The notes under the pieces: model-generated
The model's input: the letters and a program-made list of their open reading frames with translations, nothing else
Database searches by the model: none
Told to the model about the DNA's origin: nothing
Part shown: positions 1 through 5,826 of the stretch, piece after piece
Layout of the letters: each line of letters begins with the position of its first letter
Numbering within the stretch: the first letter of the stretch is position 1
Translations under genes and position numbers: made by a program
Source of the DNA: DASPKW01 sp038244055
Lineage (GTDB): Bacteria > Planctomycetota > Phycisphaerae > Tepidisphaerales > Tepidisphaeraceae
Direction: 5' to 3'
Assembly: GCA_038244055.1 (NCBI GenBank)
Contig: JBBRTW010000245.1
Span: 1-10,544 of the forward strand
Length of the DNA stretch: 10,544 nt

Positions 1-92
1 AGGGGGAAGGATGAAGGGAAGAGGGGGGTTCAGGGTTCAGGGTTTGGGGTTCAGGGGGAATTTCAAATTTCAAATTTCGGATTTCGGATTTG
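1..92. repeat. Simple-sequence repeat tract inside the partial GT gene
   Basis: Bases 59-92 are built from AATTTC/GGATTTC units. Bases 29-56 carry GGTTCAGG-like units, and bases 1-16 are an exact copy of bases 634-649 (16 nt, AGGGGGAAGGATGAAG). The leftward reading frame stays open across the tract and encodes roughly residues 230-260 of the glycosyltransferase. The composition is unlike the flanking coding sequence, which suggests insertion or expansion in an inter-domain loop. Confidence 0.75.
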
Positions 93-781
93 TCATGGGG
101 CTCATCCGGTGTGAATTCTTCGGCGGCGGCTACGGGGGCTCGGACCAGTTTTTTGGGGTCGATGAGGTTGTGGCGCTCGATTTGGTCGCGGATGGCGGTG
201 GTGAGGTGGAAGACGATTTGCGCCTTTTGCAGGCCGGCGAGGATTTTGCTCGCCATGTTGCGGAACCATTTGGGGCGGCGCTCTTTGTCGGGTTCGAGGA
301 TGCAGCGGAAGGTGTCGAGGTCGTGGCAGAAGACGCCGGTGCGGTCGGCCGGGAGTTCGTGGACGATTTGCGAGTAGCTGTGGTCGCAGAGGTGGAAGAG
401 GTCGAACTGGCTCGCGTGTTTGCGCATGAAGCGGGGGTAGTTGCGCATGCGGTTGAGCAGGCGGTCGGCGTTTCGGCCCGGGCCGCCGAGGAACCAGAGG
501 CGGCGCTTCCAGGGAGGGCAGAGGCGCGTGGCGCGGACCTGGTCGGATGGCGCGAGATTTTTCAGGAGCATCTCGGCGACGAGGTCCATGCTGGGCCAGT
601 TTTCTTCGGGAAAGTCGGGGAGGATGGCGAGGGAGGGGGAAGGATGAAGATTGAAGGATGAAGGATGAATGGGCGGGGCGGAAGAAGGATGAATGATAAA
701 TGATGAATGATGAATGGGGGACGATGGGAGTTCGGTTGGGCGCGGCGACTCGTTGGATGGGGGAGGCGTTGGGGGAGTCAT
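1..781 (-). CDS. Family-4 type glycosyltransferase, N-terminal part (3' end outside window)
   Basis: Leftward gene cut by the window edge; 260 codons are visible. The ATG at 781-779 overlaps the upstream TGA as ATGA, with GGGAG at 792-788 as a likely ribosome site. No other ATG, GTG or TTG lies in frame before the conserved domain, so this start is strongly favoured. Residues 1-50 are a Pro/Ser/His-rich leader, partly encoded by heptamer repeats. The GT-B N-terminal domain begins near residue 51 (LAILPDFPEENWPSMD). DLFHLCDHSYS (127-137) and VFCHDLDTFRC (150-160) are typical of family-4 enzymes that use nucleotide sugars. From about residue 230 the frame runs into further simple-sequence repeats, where the loop between the two Rossmann domains is expected. 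The nucleotide-binding C-terminal domain would lie left of base 1. Donor and acceptor are unknown. It could be a decaying gene, but the frame is open throughout. Confidence 0.82.
   Translation of the reverse strand, partial: MTPPTPPPSNESPRPTELPSSPIHHSSFIIHPSSAPPIHPSSFNLHPSPSLAILPDFPEENWPSMDLVAEMLLKNLAPSDQVRATRLCPPWKRRLWFLGGPGRNADRLLNRMRNYPRFMRKHASQFDLFHLCDHSYSQIVHELPADRTGVFCHDLDTFRCILEPDKERRPKWFRNMASKILAGLQKAQIVFHLTTAIRDQIERHNLIDPKKLVRAPVAAAEEFTPDEPHDKSEIRNLKFEIPPEPQTLNPEPPSSLHPSP
639..718. repeat. Two five-unit heptamer arrays, in frame inside a GT gene
   Basis: Bases 639-673 are five 7-nt units (GAAGGAT, GAAGATT, GAAGGAT, GAAGGAT, GAATGGG). Bases 684-718 are five more (GAAGGAT, GAATGAT, AAATGAT, GAATGAT, GAATGGG). 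The arrays are separated by 10 nt. Both are exactly 35 nt long and end in the same unit. On the minus strand they encode about residues 22-48 of the partial glycosyltransferase without a stop. A related five-unit array lies at 6969-7003 outside any gene. Confidence 0.85.
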
Positions 782-1974
782 CGTGCGCTCCCGAGGAGAT
801 CATTCATGAAGTTGGTGATGCGGTGGATTTGGGAAGCGCGGTCGAACTCGGGGAGGGATTCGGGGAGTTGGTTTAGCTTTTGTTGGAGGTCGGCGTGGGT
901 GATGGTTTGCATGAGTTGGCCGAGGGATTCGACGTAGGCGGGTTCCCAGGGGGCGTTGCCGGGGAGGCGCCAGAGCCAGCCGGTGTCGAGGTCGTAGGCG
1001 AGGGGGATTTGGCCGGTGATGACGGGGAGGCGGGCGGCGACGTATTCGGAGATCTTGGTGGTGTAGCGGAAGGAGCCGACGCCATCGACGGATTGGGGGA
1101 GGCTGGCGACATCCATGGCGGCCATGTAGTCGAGGACGTACTGATGGGGGACGCCGCCGGTGAGGTGGATGCGCTGGCCGAGGTCTTTGCCGGCGACGAG
1201 ACGGAGGTGATCGAGGCCCGCGCCGTCGCCGACGACGACGACAGCGATATCGCGGCGGTCGGTCAGGCGGATGGCGTTGACGAGCTCCCAGCCGTAGCAG
1301 AATTCCACGCGCTTGTTCCAGGCCAGCGAGCCGACGATGCCGAAGACAATGGTGTCATCTTTGATGCCGAGCGCGGCGCGGAGCCGCTGGCGGGCCTCGG
1401 CGATTTCGGCGGGCGTGCGCGAATGGAGCGCGAACCCGGCGGCGGTGACAGCGCGGGGGCAGCCGAAGGTGAGGGCCCGGCCGACGAGGTAGGGCGTCCA
1501 GCCGATGAAACCGGCCGCCAGCCGGCAGAGCCATCTTTCGTATTTGTTGAAAATCCAGCCGAGGCCGGGGCGGACCGAGCCGACCCAGGGGCCGACGGCA
1601 TCGCCGGAACTGACGACGTAGCGGCAGCGGCCGAGGATTCGGGACCACATGAGGGCGAGCCCGCCGGCCAGGCCCGTGCCTTCCATGATGGCGAGGTCGA
1701 AGCGGCGGGTTTTGAGGAGTTTGCAGATCTGGCGGAAGCCGGCAAATTTGGAGGAGCGGTCGAAGTTGAACCACTCGACTTCGAAGGCCGAGAGGAGATC
1801 GCGCAGGCGTGATTCTTCGTTGGTGCCGCCGCCCTTGGTGGCGAAGGCGAGAAGGCGCGGGGCGGCTTTGGCCGGTGCGGGTTCGGCCGGCGCGGGCGCT
1901 GAGGCCGGCGCGGGGGCGGGCGTGGCGGCCGGGGAGGGCGGAGGGGGCGCGGGTGTAGTTGTTTCTTCGACCAT
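778..1974 (-). CDS. GT-B glycosyltransferase, family-4 like
   Basis: The 398-residue protein starts at ATG 1974-1972, which shares one base with the upstream TAA (TAATG); the frame is open further upstream, but that overlap decides the start. Residues 8-39 are an almost pure Pro/Ala linker. The first Rossmann strand follows (RLLAFATKGGGTNEE, 40-54). The second domain starts around IVFGIVGSLAWNKRVE (209-223), the usual site of the donor-binding strand and Lys/Arg. KISEYVAARLPVITG (307-321) matches the family-4 segment that contacts the nucleotide-sugar donor. No membrane segment or signal peptide is seen, so it probably acts on the cytoplasmic face, extending a lipid-linked glycan. It is coupled to both neighbours: its TGA overlaps the next ATG. 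The family is less certain than for the other GTs because the classical E-x7-E motif is not obvious. The sugar is unknown. Confidence 0.8.
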   Translation of the reverse strand: MVEETTTPAPPPPSPAATPAPAPASAPAPAEPAPAKAAPRLLAFATKGGGTNEESRLRDLLSAFEVEWFNFDRSSKFAGFRQICKLLKTRRFDLAIMEGTGLAGGLALMWSRILGRCRYVVSSGDAVGPWVGSVRPGLGWIFNKYERWLCRLAAGFIGWTPYLVGRALTFGCPRAVTAAGFALHSRTPAEIAEARQRLRAALGIKDDTIVFGIVGSLAWNKRVEFCYGWELVNAIRLTDRRDIAVVVVGDGAGLDHLRLVAGKDLGQRIHLTGGVPHQYVLDYMAAMDVASLPQSVDGVGSFRYTTKISEYVAARLPVITGQIPLAYDLDTGWLWRLPGNAPWEPAYVESLGQLMQTITHADLQQKLNQLPESLPEFDRASQIHRITNFMNDLLGSAR

Positions 1975-3002
1975 TACGTCCACAGCCACACCCGGTGCTT
2001 GAGGTTGCCGCGGATGAGCTGAGTCCATTTGACAACCGGGACGATGGGAAGCAACAGCGCGGTGACGAGAATCTCGTGGGTGGTGAAGTGGCAGCCGCGG
2101 AATTGCTTGTAGGCGTGGGCGGCGACCAGCGCGAGGACCAGCAGTACGAGGCCGGCGGCGATCCACCAGTGGCTGAGAATCAGGCTGGCGAGGATGGCGG
2201 CGTAGACCAGGAGGTAGACCCAGTGCGCGCCGCGGAGGACGCGGGTTTTCGCGCCTTGATAGGTGGCGGGGTGTTTTTTGAAAAGATAGGGCATCAGGGC
2301 GGCGCGCTTGGCATCATCGAGGAGTTTCCACGGCGCGCCGGGGAGGACGGGATGGGAGACGGTGGCGTTCTCGGCGTAGGGAATCTCGTAGCCGGCATCG
2401 AGGACGGACCAGGCGATGTCGGAATCTTCGAGGTAATAGGGGAAATGATTGTCGAAGCCGCCGACTTTTTCGAAAACATCGCGGCGGTAGAAAATATTGC
2501 AGGTCTGGTAGCCCCTGGGGCGGGTGAAGGTGAGCAGGCCTTTGTAAGTCACGGTCGGCCGGGGCGGCGCGGGAATGTCTTTGCGGCCTTCGATGCCGCC
2601 GGCGGTGGGGTGATCGAAGAAGGGGGCTGCGCCTTCGAGCCAGCCGGGGTGGGCGAGGCAATCATCATCGATGAAGGCGATCCATCGGCCGGTGGATTGC
2701 TGAACGCCGTAGTTTCGCTTGGCGGAGGCTGAGCGGCCTCTCCAGGGGTCGTTGGGGATGGAGATGCAGCGGAGATCGAGGGTGGAGATTTTGCGGAAGT
2801 CTTCGATGATGGCGAAGGCGGGGTCGTTCTCGCTGGCGACGACGATGACATCGAACTGGTTGTGGGGGAGGGTCTGCTGCTGGAGGGTTTCGAGGGCTTT
2901 GCGGAGGAGGTCGGGGCGGCGGTGGGTGGGCATGACAATGGAGACGCGCGGGGTGGCGGTGGTGGGCGCGGCGGGGGAGTTTGGGGGTGAAAGGGTTGTC
3001 AT
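1974..3002 (-). CDS. Membrane-anchored family-2 glycosyltransferase
   Basis: The 342-residue protein begins with a Pro/Thr/Ala-rich leader (1-18), then the GT-A nucleotide-binding start VSIVMPTHRRPDLLRKAL (20-37). FIDDDC (110-115) carries the Asp triad of the DXD type that binds metal and UDP/GDP-sugar. YLEDSDIAWSVLDAGY (190-205) is the ED catalytic-base region and the acceptor helix. Hydrophobic segments at about 261-277 and 280-297, and a weaker one at 310-325, suggest C-terminal membrane anchoring, which fits transfer to a lipid-linked acceptor on the inner leaflet. The ATG at 3002-3000 has no clear Shine-Dalgarno. The TAA overlaps the next ATG by one base. A 15-bp inverted repeat lies just upstream. 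It is more likely a single-sugar transferase than a processive synthase, because no QxxRW motif or long membrane bundle is present. Confidence 0.9.
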   Translation of the reverse strand: MTTLSPPNSPAAPTTATPRVSIVMPTHRRPDLLRKALETLQQQTLPHNQFDVIVVASENDPAFAIIEDFRKISTLDLRCISIPNDPWRGRSASAKRNYGVQQSTGRWIAFIDDDCLAHPGWLEGAAPFFDHPTAGGIEGRKDIPAPPRPTVTYKGLLTFTRPRGYQTCNIFYRRDVFEKVGGFDNHFPYYLEDSDIAWSVLDAGYEIPYAENATVSHPVLPGAPWKLLDDAKRAALMPYLFKKHPATYQGAKTRVLRGAHWVYLLVYAAILASLILSHWWIAAGLVLLVLALVAAHAYKQFRGCHFTTHEILVTALLLPIVPVVKWTQLIRGNLKHRVWLWT

Positions 3003-3046
3003 GGATTGGAAATTGTAGGTGATGGTGTTCCGCGAATCCGGCAGAA

Positions 3047-3111
3047 AGGGTCAGGAGCCGGAGGACAATGATTCGGCTGATGAAAGTCTTTGGCGGCCGG
3101 CTCCTGACCCT
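3047..3111. repeat. 15-bp perfect inverted repeat with 35-nt spacer
   Basis: The left arm AGGGTCAGGAGCCGG (3047-3061) is the exact reverse complement of the right arm CCGGCTCCTGACCCT (3097-3111). It fills much of the 124-bp gap between two leftward GT genes. The arms are very GC-rich, but no T-run follows on either side, so a classical intrinsic terminator is unlikely. It resembles a REP-like palindromic repeat or the stem of a structured RNA. Only one copy is present in the window. Confidence 0.85.
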
Positions 3112-3126
3112 GGGACGGCGACCATT

Positions 3127-4353
3127 TCATCGGCAGGCGGCCTCCAGGAGTTGCTTCACGGGCGGGATGCCCGAGCCGCCTCTTTTTTGGACGTCGGCAT
3201 TCATGGGCTGGGCGTAGAGGGACATGAGGCGGGCCAGGTGCGAATCGAGGGAGTAGATATCGCGGGCGCGCTGGCGGGCGGTTTGGCCGAGGCGGCGGGC
3301 GAGGGCGGGATCGGTGGCGAGGGTGTCGATGGCGCGGGCGAGGGCGGTCTCATCGCCGGGGGGGACGAGCAGGCCGGTGAGGTTATCTTCGACGACTTCG
3401 GGCATTCCGCCGACGCGGCTCATGATGACGGGCCGGCCGTGGGTCATGGCTTCGAAGGCGACCAGTCCGCCCGGCTCGTGCCAGAGTGAGGGGAAGACCA
3501 AGGCCCGCGCCGAGGCGAAGGCCTGGCAAACTTCCTCGGGATTGAGCCAGCCGAGGAAGCGCGTGCGATGGGTCAGGCCGAGTTCGTGGGCGAGGTGCCG
3601 ATACTGCTGTTCCTGATTGCCCGAGCCGGCGAGATCGATTTGCACATCGGCCTGGACCAGGCGCAGGGAGCGGAGGAGCCAGTCGACGCCTTTATGCGGA
3701 ATCATCCGGCCGAGGAAGAGAAATCGCGCGGGGCCAGCGCTGCCCGGATCGACGTACTCGATCGCATCGGGGGCGGGGAGATGGAGGACGTGGATGCGCT
3801 CGGAAGGGTAGCCGGCGCGGATCATCTGGTCTTTGATGAACTGGCTGACGACGAGGGTCTGGATCTGCGGCAGAGTGGCCATCTCGCGCTGCACGGTGCG
3901 GAAATTCCGGCCGAGGATGGCGGGGCGAACGCTGCCGCAGTGATTGGCGAAATGTCCCCAGAGGCAGCCCATCAGGCTGTAGGAGCGATCGCAGGGTTTG
4001 TGGCTGGTGGAGAGGAAGCGGCCCTGGCTGGGGCAGTAGGGGGCGTGGGTGTGGACGGTGCGAATGATGCGGGCGGCCGGCGGAAGGGCCAGGGCATCGG
4101 GGCTGAGCGCGGCGTGGACGTGGAGGACATCGATGGCCAGGTCATCAGCGCGGCGGAAGAGGTCGAAGTCATCGGCGGTGTAGGCGACGGGATGGCCGGC
4201 GGGATGGGCATGGGTGGCGACGGCGGCGGGGTCGGTGCGGTCGAAGAAATGGAGGGCGTGGCCGGCCGCGCGCTGGGCATCGGAGACCCGGCGGATGTAG
4301 GAGGCGATCCCGCCGGGCTCGAACATGTGGGGCATGTAGTGGCCGATGCGCAT
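3127..4353 (-). CDS. Family-4 glycosyltransferase
   Basis: The 408-residue protein starts at ATG 4353-4351 (MRIGHYMPHMFEPGGIASYI), the standard opening of a GT-B N-terminal strand with its glycine loop. The frame stays open to about 4443, but that extension translates a dispersed repeat, so I rejected it. Four Cys (107, 121, 130, 139) lie in a His/Cys-rich insert, as in some family-4 subgroups. The donor domain starts at ARFLFLGRMIPHKGVDWLL (209-227). The E-x7-E pair is E293 and E301 in PSLWHEPGGLVAFEAM, which contacts the nucleotide sugar. No membrane segment is seen, so it is probably a cytoplasmic or peripheral transferase. The last ~24 residues (GGSGIPPVKQLLEAACR end) look unlike a GT end and overlap a CGGGC-GCCCG palindrome at 3159-3173, so they may derive from a repeat. 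No Shine-Dalgarno is evident. Confidence 0.92.
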   Translation of the reverse strand: MRIGHYMPHMFEPGGIASYIRRVSDAQRAAGHALHFFDRTDPAAVATHAHPAGHPVAYTADDFDLFRRADDLAIDVLHVHAALSPDALALPPAARIIRTVHTHAPYCPSQGRFLSTSHKPCDRSYSLMGCLWGHFANHCGSVRPAILGRNFRTVQREMATLPQIQTLVVSQFIKDQMIRAGYPSERIHVLHLPAPDAIEYVDPGSAGPARFLFLGRMIPHKGVDWLLRSLRLVQADVQIDLAGSGNQEQQYRHLAHELGLTHRTRFLGWLNPEEVCQAFASARALVFPSLWHEPGGLVAFEAMTHGRPVIMSRVGGMPEVVEDNLTGLLVPPGDETALARAIDTLATDPALARRLGQTARQRARDIYSLDSHLARLMSLYAQPMNADVQKRGGSGIPPVKQLLEAACR

Positions 4354-4369
4354 AGTTAAGACGGAATTA

Positions 4370-4502
4370 GCCACAGATGAACACAGATGGGCACAGATAA
4401 TAATGATTTGGTGGGGCCATCGCGGCGCGATGCTTTCCACCATTCTTCGTCACAACAAATGAAATTGTCTTTCATCTGTGCGCATCTGTGTTCATCTGTG
4501 GC
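4370..4502. repeat. CACAGATGAA inverted repeat with nested palindromes
   Basis: The left arm 4370-4398 matches the reverse complement of 4474-4502 at 28 of 29 positions. The core of both is GCCACAGATGAACACAGATG, itself a near-tandem of CACAGATG units. Inside the 75-nt spacer lie TGGTGG/CCACCA (4409-4414 and 4437-4442) around CATCGCG-G-CGCGATG (4418-4432). The element occupies nearly all of the 159-bp gap between two leftward GT genes. It may be a dispersed palindromic element or a structured RNA. It can also be transcribed as part of the leftward operon. Confidence 0.88.
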
Positions 4503-4512
4503 GATTCTCCTC

Positions 4513-5553
4513 CTATCGAGTATCGGCCAGTTTGGTGAGGCGGTCTAGGATGGCGTCGGGGTCGCCGGTGGGGATGACGTGGCCGGTTTTTCCTTCGACG
4601 ACATATTCTTTCATACCGGTGTCCTGGGTCACGATAACGGGGATTCCGACGGCCATGGCTTCAAGGGGGGCGTAGGCCAGGCCATCTTCCCAGGAGGGAT
4701 GGACGCAGGCATCGGCGCGGCGGAGATGGGGGAGGGGGTCCCCCGGGGCGAGGCGGATGCGCGGGTCGCGGCGGATGGCGTCATCGATAAACCGGCGCAT
4801 GCCGCGCGAGCCGGTGCCGCCGACGAGGGTCAATTCGGCCTTGATATGGCGGAAGCGCTCGAAGGCTTCGAGAAGGATTGGCACGCCTTTAACGACCGTG
4901 ACCGAGCCGACGTAGACGATGCGGAAGACGCCATCGTTGGGGCGGGCGGATGGATCGGGAGTGAAGCGCGGGTCGGGGCGATAGTGGATGCGCTGCAACT
5001 GCTCAGGGCGGAAACCTTCATCCAGAAAGTTCTGACGGGTGTATTCCGAGGCGACGAGGATGGCATCGGCGGCCTGGTATTCGAGGAGGGTTTTGCGGCG
5101 ATGGGCGTTGTTGAGCCAGGTGCTTTCGATGGGATTTCGCTTCAGGGCGCGGGCATGGAGGCGGACGCAGTTCTCGACGTGGCTATTGGAGGCGATGAGT
5201 TCGAGGCGCTGGCAGCCCAGATCGCGGGCCGCGCGGAAGGAGCGCAGGGCCTGCCCCGCGAAAGCGGTGAAGGACTCGACCGGCGGCTCGAGCAGACCGG
5301 ACAATTTGCGATCCCATAAATCGCAATCGAGATGCCAGCGCCAGCCGAGGAAGTATTTGACGGGGGAGAGATGGGTGATCCATTGGGCCAGGCGGCGGGG
5401 GACGGCCCGGCCGCAGGGATCATCGCCGGGGCGGATCTGGGTGGAATAATATCGGAACAGGCGGCCGTCCTGGCGCGCGTCTTCCACGAGCTGGGAAAAG
5501 TGTTGTCCCAGCCCGCCCTGATGATAGCCGACACTGCATGAAATCGTAGACAT
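4513..5553 (-). CDS. Family-4 glycosyltransferase, first gene of leftward operon
   Basis: The 346-residue protein starts at ATG 5553-5551; a GTG directly before it is a less likely start. MSTISCSVGYHQGGLGQHFSQLVED is the GT-B N-terminal strand with its GGLG loop. FRIVYVGSVTVVKGVPILLEAF (210-231) begins the donor domain, with K222 in the phosphate-contact position. HPSWEDGLAYAPLEAMAVGIPVI (285-307) is the E-x7-E region; the first acidic residue can be aligned as E289 or D290, with E298 second. SNSHVENC (122-129) and NNAHRRKTLLEY (148-159) fit the acceptor side of family-4 enzymes. It is the first gene left of the divergent region, so it probably leads the five-gene leftward unit. No Shine-Dalgarno is visible. 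Substrate unknown. Confidence 0.92.
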   Translation of the reverse strand: MSTISCSVGYHQGGLGQHFSQLVEDARQDGRLFRYYSTQIRPGDDPCGRAVPRRLAQWITHLSPVKYFLGWRWHLDCDLWDRKLSGLLEPPVESFTAFAGQALRSFRAARDLGCQRLELIASNSHVENCVRLHARALKRNPIESTWLNNAHRRKTLLEYQAADAILVASEYTRQNFLDEGFRPEQLQRIHYRPDPRFTPDPSARPNDGVFRIVYVGSVTVVKGVPILLEAFERFRHIKAELTLVGGTGSRGMRRFIDDAIRRDPRIRLAPGDPLPHLRRADACVHPSWEDGLAYAPLEAMAVGIPVIVTQDTGMKEYVVEGKTGHVIPTGDPDAILDRLTKLADTR

Positions 5554-5593
5554 CACGGCGATGGTCTGTCCGCTGGCGGCCGATGTAAGTAGA

Positions 5594-5613
5594 GTCGCGC
5601 CGCGCGGCGCGAC
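5594..5613. repeat. 20-bp perfect GC palindrome
   Basis: GTCGCGCCGCGCGGCGCGAC equals its own reverse complement. It lies about 40 bp upstream of the leftward GT start and 213 bp upstream of the rightward one. It could be a dimeric regulator's operator, a cruciform-forming site or one copy of a dispersed repeat. All-G/C arms and the absence of a second site nearby make the repeat explanation at least as likely as the operator one. Confidence 0.85.
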
Positions 5614-5738
5614 CTGGGTCTATAAGAGAGTGTCGGGAGAATTCGCGGCCGCGATGAGGATAATCGAGGTAAACGGAAAATGCAGAAAATTCTGGCGTGT
5701 GGGGGATATACGGAGATGGCGCGGGTGTGAAATTCCGA

Positions 5739-5772
5739 TTTGAACCACGAAGGACACGAAAGGCACGAAGAA
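5739..5772 (+). repeat. ACCACGAAGG repeat, copy 1
   Basis: AACCACGAAGGACACGAAAG and the following CACGAAG form a unit of about 30 nt. It is shared with 6923-6957 (same orientation) and 7126-7156 (inverted). The preceding TTTG is also shared with the second copy (TTTGAACCACGAAGG at 5739-5753 and 6923-6937). It is non-coding here. Confidence 0.85.
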
Positions 5773-5826
5773 TTAAGAAAGAGCGGATAATACAAGTGGG
5801 CATGGGATTTGAGCGAAGGTGACGTG

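Larger units (their letters stand above)
5554..5826. promoter_or_regulatory. Divergent intergenic region between two GT operons
   Basis: This 273-bp gap separates the first leftward GT from the first rightward GT, so promoters for both directions must lie here or inside the neighbours. It contains a 20-bp perfect palindrome (5594-5613) and an ACCACGAAGG-type repeat (5739-5772). GAAGGTG at 5815-5821 is a good ribosome site, five bases before the ATG at 5827. I cannot name a convincing -35/-10 pair: GATAAT at 5786-5791 has no partner at the right distance. Confidence 0.6.

Noticed and set aside
639..718. CRISPR-like array
   Set aside because: Units are 7 nt with no spacers and no cas genes; these are simple tandem heptamers.
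102..803. Open minus-strand frame of 233 codons, Pro/Arg-rich
   Set aside because: It is out of frame with the real glycosyltransferase on the same strand, which shows conserved motifs; the composition is that of a GC-rich shadow frame.
3047..3111. Rho-independent terminator after the 3127-4353 gene
   Set aside because: No U-tract follows the stem and the spacer is too long for a typical terminator loop.
4354..4443. N-terminal extension of the 3127-4353 glycosyltransferase
   Set aside because: It translates only the CACAGATGAA repeat, and the ATG at 4353 gives a canonical GT start.
880..5319. Long plus-strand frames at 880-1812, 1959-2732, 3568-4359 and 4579-5319, rich in Asp, Glu, Gly and Ala
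   Set aside because: They lie antisense to four clear glycosyltransferase genes, show no domain motifs, and have the acidic composition typical of antisense frames in skewed GC-rich DNA.
5786..5791. GATAAT as a -10 box for the rightward operon
   Set aside because: No -35-like hexamer at 16-18 bp; the region upstream is a dispersed repeat.
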